Origin: Anastrepha obliqua
Taxonomy: Eukaryota > Arthropoda > Insecta > Diptera > Tephritidae
Length of the DNA: 64,000 bases
Assembly: GCF_027943255.1 (NCBI RefSeq)
Contig: NC_072893.1
Span: forward strand, 57,568,001-57,632,000
Direction: 5' to 3'
Shown: in pieces, positions 56,030 through 64,000 of the stretch
Layout: the number at the start of each line of letters is the position of its first letter
How positions within the stretch are numbered: the stretch's first letter is position 1
The notes under the pieces: model-generated
Database searches by the model: none
Seen by the model: only the letters and a program-made list of their open reading frames with translations
Told to the model about the DNA's origin: nothing
Translations under genes and position numbers: made by a program

Positions 56030-57640
56030 CTAATTTTTTCAGTAAATTCGGAAAATGAAAATTAGGACGAGCACCTCACTGCAGACGTGAAAAGAAAAAT
56101 ATTAATTGGGCCCTTTACGAAAACGATAAAAAAAATTGATGAAATAATAAATTGTTCACGTAAAATGGTATGCAATGCCGTTAAATGTATTTGTACAAAA
56201 GAAAATATGGTTAAAAGAAAGAAAGTTCGAAACACTACAATTCAGCAGGACAAGACATTCGTTAAGAAAATTAAGGATGACCATTCTACGTCCTCTTGAG
56301 TGAGAACGCTGGAAATATTATAAATGAGGAATATAGCCTAATTGATGTATTCAGAGTTATCTGAAGACGACGTAAGGGGACCCGGTGGTCCAGAAATTAA
56401 AAAAAACCGATTTTTTGTTTTTTCGATATTTCGAAAGTATAGTATCTTAAGAATATACTGTGAAATTTTCATGTGGGAATTCCCATTATTATAGCTTCTA
56501 CAGTCCATTAACTAGGTAGAGAGCGGTTAGCGGGCTCCTGTACCTCAAATTTGAAACTCAATTATCTCGAAACGACTTTTTCGGCCGGTACTAGAATCAT
56601 ATTATTTATTATTATTTCAATTATTATGTATTTTTTTGATTAAAAAACTGAAAAAACGATTTTTAGAGTGTCAAATTCAAAACCGCGCCAGTACTGGGCA
56701 CAGCTACAGTCATACTAATTAATAATTTTTTTAGTTTTGAGTTTCAGATAAATAGAAGAGCCAAAATGGACAACACCGTCCAGGTCCAATTTTTCGGGAG
56801 GGTAACTTGAGCGCCATTTTTAAAATTATTAAAATTAAAAAAATTTGTTTTTTAATTTTTGTATGTAAAAGAAGTTAAATAAGAGGCTAAAAATTTAAAT
56901 ATCGTTTTTAATGTTTTTTATTGCAAAAAAATTCCTGAAAATACCCTAAATTTTTGGGTTCTAGACCACCGGGACCCCTTAATGAAAATAAATTGTATGG
57001 GCATGTCAGCAGAGAAAACCACTACTGTCGAAAAAATATATCAACGCACGTTTCTTTTTCGCGAAAGCCTATAGAAGAAAAGCCATAAAATTCTGGAAAA
57101 AAAATTCCTATGCACGAAACTAGAATTAATATGATTGGTCCTGACTTTTGCTCATCGTGAAAAAACTAAGAGTTCAATCCCCGGTACACAACAAAGACCG
57201 TAAAGCGCGGTGTGGGTAACCTGAAAGTGTTGAGGTCATTTTCTTGGAGTGGAGTTGGACCAATAGGCAGAATAAGTGACAATATGGGCAAGTTTGATTA
57301 TCCTGATATTCTCAGAAATACGATAGATCCATGTTCTTTCGAGTATTCACGCATGATAACGACCGCAAGCATACAGCAAAAGTGGTGCAAAATTGGCTTT
57401 CCAAAAAAGAAATTGCCGTTCTGGAGTGACCATCACAAATCCACGCCATAGAAAACCTGTGGAACGATATTGAAGTTAGGGAAAACATTTAAGATGGCAA
57501 TAAACTATGACAAGGAGTACAGGAAGAGTGGATCCCTATTCCTTTGGCGAGATGTCAAAAGCTAATATAAACTTTACTTCGCAGGTAAGAAGCAGCTTTC
57601 AAAAAGTATGGCTACTCAATAAAATACTAAGCAAGCAGGT
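56030..57640 (+). pseudogene. Tc1-type transposon relic split by a TTAA-flanked element
   Basis: The N-terminal HTH domain is at 56087-56299 (KKIDEIINCSRKMVCNAVKC, then IQQDKTFVKKIKDDHSTSS). The gene continues to the insertion at 56372 and resumes at 56980: VNENKLYGHVSRENHYCRKN, ETRINMIGPDFCSS (first acidic block, FSDETKINLFGPDG in the family), FSWSGVGPIGRISDNMGKFD, HDNDRKHTAKVVQNWLSK (second Asp) and LEWPSQIHAIENLWNDIEVR (third acidic block; family SPDLNPIENLWxD, damaged to IHAIENLW). It ends KKYGYSIKY near 57630. Stops and frameshifts make it inactive. Confidence 0.82.
56376..56978. mobile_element. TTAA-flanked non-coding inverted-repeat element 4, inserted in Tc1
   Basis: Ends ggggacccggtggtccagaa and, complemented, ggggtcccggtggtctagaa (2 mismatches in 20). 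The right flank is TTAA (56979-56982) and the left is GTAA (56372-56375), one base off. The interior of 603 bp is non-coding, with aaaaaaaccgattttttg just inside the left end and atctcgaaacgactttttcg. It interrupts the Tc1 gene cleanly. Confidence 0.8.
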
Positions 57641-57984
57641 AAGAAATAAATACACATTTAACCAATTTGAAATATCTAATTTTTGATTTTTCTTGCAGCT
57701 CGACAAAAGTGCGCTATTGCAGTGTCTAGTTCAAAATATGATGAATTCCGATTTTTTGAACTCCTTATAATTGCAAACATTGACGGACGACTCTCTTTAG
57801 CCGACACCTCCCTTAAGCGGTCAAATTTTTTTAGTTCTTTAGGTGGCCGCTTAAGTACACTGTATTATTTACTTTGCCTATTTTTTTGTTGTTTGGTAAC
57901 ACTGGAATAAAATAATATATCTGTGGAAAAATAACTGTTTTATAAGATCATCTGGTAAAAATATTCATCATTATACATATATTA

Positions 57985-59812
57985 TTTTGGCTGAGTCAAT
58001 TGTCACTGCTCTAAATAGGCTAGGGGTGGAAAGACCTATCTACCTCTGGATCTCGTCCCTGCTTGATGGTAGGGAAATAAATGCTGCGGCAGGAGGGGCA
58101 AGAATCACTAGATTCGTACATAGGGGTACACCGAAGGGCGGCGTCCTCTCGCCTCTCCTTTGGCTAGTAGCTGTGGATGAAGCTTTAACTCGCTTAAACA
58201 GGTGTAGTAAAGGTGGTAGCATATGCCGATGACTTGGTCATAATGGTCTCAGCTCCCTTCCCATCAGTAATGGCTGAAATTTTGGAAGGTGCACTGGCTA
58301 CACTCAATAGATGGGCTGCCAGTTGCGGTCTCAGAGTAAACTCTGACAAAGCGGAGTTGATGCTATTCTCCAGAAAATACAAGCCTCCACCTTTTAAGCT
58401 TTCAAGACTTAACAACCAGTGTCTTACTCTTTCATCGGAAGTCAAGTATCTTGGCGTAATACTTGACCCTCAGCTCTACTGGAAGATGCACATAGAAAAT
58501 CGAGTTAAGAAGACCAATGTAGCCTTCTACGCCTGTAAATCTATGTTCGGCAAAAATGGGGCTTAAGCCACGTGTATTTTGGATGTACAACTTAGTAGTT
58601 CTACCAATTTTGACATACGGTTGCCTAGTTTGGTAGGTAGCTCTTCAGAAAGGCTACAACACCACTAAACTAGAGAGAGTGCAGAGAACTGCATGTATGG
58701 GCATCACTGGTGCTTGTAGAACAAGTCCCACTGCTGCGCTCAACGTTATTCTGCACTTACTTCCTGTGGATTTGCAGGTTAAATCCAGTGCTGCTCAGAG
58801 TGCTATTAGGTTTAAGGAGATTGGCCTCTGGAGGCAACTTCCTGTAGGACATAGTAGCATCTTGAAGCAGATCTCCCCTTCCTTCTCTGTTATTCGCACT
58901 GACCTCTCCATCCGCAAACTGTGATTTGAGGGTTGTGCTAGGGCTATCTTTCCGAGCAGGCAAGATTGGAAAGTGGGGAGAGTCGGTTCGGATATAGATA
59001 CCTCTGTTTTCACTGACCGATGCAAAATGGAGTCTGGAGTGGGAGCGAGGGTTTACTCTAAATCAGCCAGCATTTCGGTCTCCTTTAAACTACCGGAAAC
59101 AAGCAGCGTTTTTCAAGCAGAGGTCTTCGCGATCCTGCAGGCATGCAGAATGCTTCGGGATCACTATTGGGAGGGACACATTCAAATTTCGATAGTCAAG
59201 GTGCGATCAAGGCCCTGTCGCCGCCGTATTGCAGCTCTTCCTCTGGTGAACTCCTGTAAGGAGGAAACGTCTCGAACGTGCTGGAAACATTTCCCTTATC
59301 AGGGTTCCTGGGCACAGGAATTTAGAGGGAAATGAAATTGCCGATTAGCTTGCCAGAAAGGGGTCTGCAGAACCGGTTCCAGCTGTCCCCTTCTCAGACA
59401 TCGGTGTCCCCTTGGCCATCGTTAAAGGGAAACTACACAATTTCTTTCTAGAAGAAGGGCAAGGCAAATGGAGATCTGTCTCATCGTGTGCTATTTCAAA
59501 AACACTATGGCCTCACGATAGAAACAGAACGCTTAAGGTGATGGGAATCCCGCGCCATTCAATTTCCAAACTCATTGCGGTGTTCACTGGGTGATCGGTA
59601 CTCATGCGGAGAAGTTTGGAATTCCGTACACATTCCGCTGTGGGGATCCTGCCGAGAAAGATACTGTGGAACACTTTCTCTGCAAATGTCCGGCTCTGGC
59701 GGCTAGACGCTTGAGATTCCTTAACGTGCCCTTTGGGGTTGATTTGAAGAAATTCTCCAGCCTAGATCCCTTTTCTCTCCTCCACTACATCAACAGCACT
59801 GGATGGCTGTAG
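57985..59812 (+). pseudogene. I-like LINE ORF2: reverse transcriptase, RNase H, C-terminal knuckle
   Basis: RT starts at AESIVTALNRLGVERPIYLW, then RGTPKGGVLSPLLWLVAVDE, a frameshift near 58205, VAYADDLVIMVSA (catalytic Asp pair intact), LRVNSDKAELMLFSRKYKPP and VKYLGVILDPQLYWKMHI. It continues through 58679-58924 (VQRTACMGITGACRTSPTAA). RNase H follows at 58990-59340: SVFTDRCKMESGVGARVYSK (family TDGSK), SSVFQAEVFAILQACRML and, frame-shifted, GFLGTGI. The C-terminus at 59591-59812 is open: FRCGDPAEKDTVEHFLCKCP and LLHYINSTGWL. The 5' half (ORF1, endonuclease) is absent. It is similar in layout to 2-519 and 43214-43989 but a different family. Confidence 0.85.
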
Positions 59813-59819
59813 ACGATTT

Positions 59820-60398
59820 TTCTCCTCTCTAAATCTTTTCACAGGTAGTGGTCCACATTATAGTATCAAAACGGCACGTAAGTGCTACTTGAAGTGTACC
59901 TGGGGCACTCCTGCCATCTTACCTACCTACCTATATGTTATTTTGGGGAAGTGCGCTATTTCTCTGTCCATATCTCTAGATATACAAAAAATTTACGTAA
60001 AACAATTTTTTTTTTACTAAATTGGAGAGTTGAGTATTTTGCAACTACAGTAAGTCAGACCAAATTATGAGGCACTCTTTAAGGGGGGAGTGGGTAAGCA
60101 ATATGCTAAACCACAGGATATCCACAGACTCTGTGAGGCATGCTACTTTAAGTGTAATAGCCGCGAAAGGATGTCCACTTGGGCGAAGCATTAAGTCACA
60201 GGAGATACAGAAGCCTGGGCTCGTACTTACTAGAGCATGAGGACTTATAAATGCTACATTAAAATTATAAATCCTAAGGAGCTGATTCGAATCCTCTCAA
60301 TACTAATTAATTAACATTAAGCACTTAGTGGTGCACAATAGATCAACCCGTACAAAAACTACCATTACCATGTTTTAGACTCAGAAAAGCTTTATAAA
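59820..60398. other. Non-coding interval
   Basis: The first part is probably the 3' UTR of the LINE. Nothing else is recognised before the mariner at 60401. Confidence 0.4.
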
Positions 60399-60400
60399 TA

Positions 60401-61721
60401 CAAGGTGGCGCAAAAGTAACCTTGCGATGTTTTTTGGCTGTAATTTAAAAAAAATGAAAAACTTTAATTCTTCTTGTGGATTATTTTTATTTGGTCTTTT
60501 AATTTTTTTTACATCAAGTCGAGAATATGATGTCATGTAAATGGCCGCCGCCACAGTTGATTGCCATTTGAGCCCCTTTTATGGCATTTTCCATCACTTT
60601 GGCCAAAACTTGCGGCGATAGGTCCTGACATTCTTGACGGATATTGTCTTTAAGAGCTGCAAGAGTCTGAGGCTTGTTGACATAAACCCGCGACTTCAAA
60701 AAGCCCCACAAAAAGAAGTCTGGAGCGGTCAAATCAGGCGATCTTGCTGGCCAGTGCAACTCGCCAAAACGGGAGATTAGGCGCCCGGGAAATGCATCCT
60801 TCAGCATATCGGTTGTGGCACGTGCAGTGTGTGCCGTTGCACCGTCCTGTTGGAACCATATGTTTTCCAATCCCAATTCATCAAGTTGCATCAAAAAGAA
60901 CTCGTTGATCATTGCTCTGTAGCGCTCACCATTCACAGAAACCGCTTGGCCCGCGACGTCTTCGAAGAAAAAAAGTCCGATGACTCCTCCAGCGAAAACA
61001 GCACACCATACAGTGACTTTGAGCGGGTGTAATGGCTCTTCGTGGGTTACACGCGGATTTTCAGTGCCCCAGAAGCTTAAATTTTGCTTATTTACATACC
61101 CGCTAACATGGAAATGGGCCTCATCACTCATGATTATTTTTGATGAAAAATCTTCTTCCTCTTGGTGGTGATTAAGGATGGCTTGAGCGTATGTTAGACG
61201 CGATTGGCGGTCAGCAGCTAACAGCTGATGTACCGTCTGGACTTTGCACGGAAACATCTTCAAATCTTGTACCAAAATTCGCTGTAAAGACCGTCCACTG
61301 ATACCCATTTGCGTGGCACGTCGTCTGGTCGATGTCGACGGCGCTTCCATGACATCCTCGGCTACAGCAGCAATATTCTCTGCAGAACGGCTACTCCGGA
61401 GTCTGCCACGCCTGGCAGCATCTCGTGTTGTGCCAGTCTCTTCGAGGCGAGCGGCTAAACGTCGCAGTGTTTCGCCAGTAGGCGTTGGACGGCGAAGAAA
61501 TTTGCGACGAAATTCACGTTGTGCCAAAGTCACCGACCGATTATTGGTCAAATAAATAGTCAGCAATATTCCACGTTCTAGAGCAGTGTAGCGTAACATT
61601 GTTTATTAACGTGTAGTTCGCATATGTTTACTACACAAATGTCAAAACAGAACTGACATTAGGGGCCAATCGCAAAATTTATAGCATTTTCTGATAGGAG
61701 GATTACTTTAGCGCCACCTGT
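60401..61721 (-). mobile_element. DD41D mariner, copy B of an inverted pair, complete
   Basis: Ends caaggtggcgcaaaagtaac (left) and, complemented, acaggtggcgctaaagtaat (right) are flanked by TA (60399-60400, 61722-61723). Size is 1321 bp. It is nearly identical to 52885-54206 in opposite orientation. It holds an uninterrupted transposase. Confidence 0.93.
60514..61599 (-). CDS. DD41D mariner-like transposase, intact (361 aa)
   Basis: The N-terminus MLRYTALERGILLTIYLTNN and HTH blocks (VTLAQREFRRKFLRRPTPT; STRRRATQMGISGRSLQRIL) should bind the element ends. The catalytic triad is D159 (IIMSDEAHF), D252 (WFQQDGATAHTA) and D294 (SPDLTAPDFFLWG), with 41 residues between the last two. The C-terminus GGGHLHDIIFST is complete. 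The start is the first ATG, 122 bp inside the element's 5' end. No stop or frameshift is seen. It differs from copy A by a few substitutions (for example NIWF/NMWF, FFLMQ/FVLPQ) and by the 2-bp deletion in A. It is the best candidate for an active source in the window, together with 1009-2145. Activity is not shown. Confidence 0.93.
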   Translation of the reverse strand: MLRYTALERGILLTIYLTNNRSVTLAQREFRRKFLRRPTPTGETLRRLAARLEETGTTRDAARRGRLRSSRSAENIAAVAEDVMEAPSTSTRRRATQMGISGRSLQRILVQDLKMFPCKVQTVHQLLAADRQSRLTYAQAILNHHQEEEDFSSKIIMSDEAHFHVSGYVNKQNLSFWGTENPRVTHEEPLHPLKVTVWCAVFAGGVIGLFFFEDVAGQAVSVNGERYRAMINEFFLMQLDELGLENIWFQQDGATAHTARATTDMLKDAFPGRLISRFGELHWPARSPDLTAPDFFLWGFLKSRVYVNKPQTLAALKDNIRQECQDLSPQVLAKVMENAIKGAQMAINCGGGHLHDIIFST

Positions 61722-61723
61722 TA

Positions 61724-63490
61724 GTTATATTGACCGTAAATCGTTAAGAGCTTGACAAGTACTTTAGCAATGGGTCTGAACAAGTTAAGTTCAAATTTAC
61801 TGTCTCTCTTAATTCATATGCCCGCAACTGTATGCATCATAAAATTTAACTTGAAGTAACTGCTTGAAAATTTAATTCTGTAGTGTTTTATGGTAGAATA
61901 AACGCTGCGGTAGATGGAAAATAGCATCTGCTAAATTGCTAGCTAATGTTCTTTAAGACTTTCAAACAATTAACTCAAGTAGTCGTAAAATTATCGTAAA
62001 TCATACGAAACGATCAGCAATAAAGTAATAAACCTTCATTTGCCCTTTTCAATTGGTGACAAGTATTGGTTACACGCTGAAGGCTACTTACGTACATACA
62101 TACATGCATACATACAGATAGTTACTCCTCTCTTAACATTCATAATGAAATTCCAATGGGCCTTCCCCTACTCACACGCCATTTGCGATACGAATGCTAA
62201 TGAAAAGCTGATGACTACAGCAATAAAAGCAAATATCTTCCTTTCATTAACACCATTTGACAACGAAAACAATTAATTATAAATTTATAATGCAAAGCCA
62301 CTGGAAAAAGTTGCGGATAAACGAACATAAAATAAATACTAATGCTCGTATGAATGAATTTATGTGCGAGTTAATAAGCAAATAAAATACAGTGTCAACT
62401 ACATTGGAGAGTGCTGAAGCAAATCATACATCCACACACATTCATTCATAGGTATATATGTATGTATGAAACTATTTGTATGCATATTTAAATAGTTAGA
62501 AGCCTTTTGGGCACTTGCCATGCTTTGGTTAGCTGTGCAAAAGGATCGTCATACAAAAAGGATTCACACATTTACAGTGAATGCAAATATATGTATGTAT
62601 GTATGCATGTACGAATATTTGTAAAATTAATTTTCCATTTTCAAAATTCTATTGGCAGCGCCTGCCCGAAGGGAACGAGGAGGCATGTTTATAGTTAAGT
62701 AAGGACGCATGCTGAAGCTATTGTTTTTATTAAGTGTCGCATGATATGAATGCACATAAACACTTCAAGTGGTAACATGACGTGAATAGTGTTTTTCTAC
62801 CCAAAGCTTTGCAAAGGCGGGAAACGAATGAAAACGCCCGAAATAGATATAAATACACAGGCAAACAAGCAAGTAAGGACACATGCCATGGAAAATGGTA
62901 TGTAGTATTAAAAAAAGAACTTTCTATTTGGCAAAAAAGTGTTACTGGCCGCACATTTGAATGGGTTTTAACAGCTGCATTTAGAGCTCTATAGAGTTCC
63001 AACACAGGCGGCTGCTTTGGTGACTAAGCAGGCGGCAGCATCCGGGCAGCCAGTATCTAAATGGCAGCAGCAACCCTTTTTAATACAATCGCCTTACATA
63101 TGGTAGTAAATTAATACAGTGGCTTCCATAATTTTTCATGCAGCTTTGTAAATGAATTCAATTCACTTTCGTTTAAAAACAAATGAAGAAAAAGGGATAC
63201 AAAAATATTTTTTATTAATGGGTTACTTATGAACAGCTTTGCGCCTTTTAAAAGTACGAGGTGTAACTAGTAAGTAACGAAATTGACGCTGTGAAACACT
63301 TAGTTTTGTTTTCATACACATTTATTTACTATTAAACTCAACTTTCTCCCCTTTCCTCTCACTACATACTCCAGCTCCCTGCAAATCCTTTATTGTTCGA
63401 AGTAGGGCTGGTCGTCTTCGCCGGACTCAAATTGAGGACAGAAGCAGTATTTTTCACAGAACAGACATAAGTGGGACGCCGCAAAATCCA
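61724..63490. other. Non-coding interval
   Basis: No gene is recognised. Simple-sequence features are a tacatacatacatgcatacat stretch near 62092-62114 and atgtatgtatgtatgcatgt near 62590-62610. A tacgaggtgtaac word at 63255 recalls a mariner end but has no partner. Confidence 0.4.
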
Positions 63491-63504
63491 TTGAATTTGG
63501 CACT

Positions 63505-63702
63505 GAAATATATATAATTGGCGCATACACCCTTTCTGGGTGTTTGGCCCAGCTCCTCCACCTACTATATTTGTGGTGTGCGTCTTGATGTTGTTGCACA
63601 AATGGAGGGACCTACAGTTTCAAGCTGACTCCAAACGGCAGATATTTTTTATGAGGAGCTTTTTTATGGCAGAAGTACACTCGAAGGTTTGCCATTGCCT
63701 GG
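63505..63702 (-). mobile_element. tRNA-derived SINE, copy 3, 5'-truncated
   Basis: The (TA)n tail and body match copies 1 and 2 (aattggcgcatacaccctt, ggtggtgtgcgtc-like, gagggacctacagtttcaag, aggtttgccattgcctg). It stops at 63702 before the pol III promoter head. A truncated 5' end is normal for retroposed copies. Confidence 0.8.
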
Positions 63703-64000
63703 AATACTTTACTTGGCTAAAAACCTCTTGTCCGGCGATACGGAGTGAGCCAGCACATTGCCATCGTTAAAAACCCATGACTTCCACATTTTGGGTAATT
63801 TCTTCTCATTCCCTTCAGCACCAACGTGAAGGTAATAATGATGACTAATACTAATTTTAGTCTTTAGTAACCCGCACTTTTACCCCCACCTATGAAAATT
63901 GAACGAAATATTCATTATTTTTCTATGTAAAAGGGTAAATCGTTGTGGAAACATTTTCCAAATCCTTCAAGATGTCAATAATAATGGACTCCTAATTTCC

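Noticed and set aside
57683..57910. 75-codon frame between Tc1 and the I-like LINE as a gene
   Set aside because: A ttcttgcag acceptor-like sequence precedes it, but the translation has no recognisable domain and ends in hydrophobic low-complexity sequence.
61244..61555. 103-codon frame opposite the mariner transposase
   Set aside because: It is antisense to the transposase N-terminus, and the same antisense frame exists in the other copy (53051-53362); it reflects codon bias of the real gene.
63255..63290. tacgaggtgtaac as a mariner end
   Set aside because: It resembles the left end at 8340, but no inverted partner or transposase remnant is found nearby.
1..64000. CRISPR array, prophage, or bacterial operon
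   Set aside because: No regularly spaced direct repeats, no ribosome-binding-site-led gene strings and no bacterial families are present; introns and LINEs show a eukaryotic nuclear genome.

Overview
The window looks like AT-rich nuclear DNA of a higher fly, most probably a tephritid fruit fly. The evidence is the short introns (60-115 nt) of a conserved host gene, many Tc1/mariner elements including the DD41D (rosa-type) lineage known from tephritids, and I-like, jockey-like, R1-like and RTE-like non-LTR retrotransposons. The species is inference. I see no bacterial or organellar signature, no rRNA or stand-alone tRNA gene and no CRISPR array.

Only two host genes can be supported. BTBD9 (minus strand, seven coding exons, 32759 down to 30399, 626 aa) encodes a BTB/BACK protein with two discoidin-like domains. 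A small gene at 36948-37145 (plus strand) encodes a 65-aa protein that resembles CDC26/APC12 and has a 60-nt intron just before its ATG. They lie head to head about 4 kb apart in a stretch (29.3-38.3 kb) nearly free of recognisable transposons.

The rest is a transposon graveyard with a few young insertions. From 1 to 29 kb there are an I-like LINE tail (1-519), a complete DD41D mariner (893-2215), deleted DD41D relatives (4.1, 13.3, 14.0, 15.0, 15.6 kb), an RTE-like fragment splitting another LINE (4.6-6.0 kb), two DD34D mariners (7.3-9.5 kb), a jockey 3' end (10.6 kb), a piggyBac relic (11.2 kb), a mariner with ~190-bp inverted ends next to a tRNA-derived SINE (19.0-20.3 kb), LINE fragments (17.9, 20.6, 22.8, 24.8, 28.0 kb) and non-coding inverted-repeat elements (26.3-27.6 kb). 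From 38 to 64 kb there are two jockey-like elements (39.4 and 44.2 kb, the second interrupted twice), more mariners, a freshly duplicated pair of DD41D elements in inverted orientation (52.9 and 60.4 kb), a Tc1 relic split by a TTAA-flanked element (56-57.6 kb), an I-like LINE (58-59.8 kb) and a third SINE copy (63.5 kb).

Two groups stand out as possibly undescribed. One is four non-coding elements with inverted GGGR ends flanked by TTAA, which share internal motifs. The other is a short, strongly hairpinned repeat in five copies, three of them with target-site duplications and with stem changes that keep pairing. Intact coding capacity for movement is seen only in the DD41D mariners at 1009-2145 and 60514-61599.
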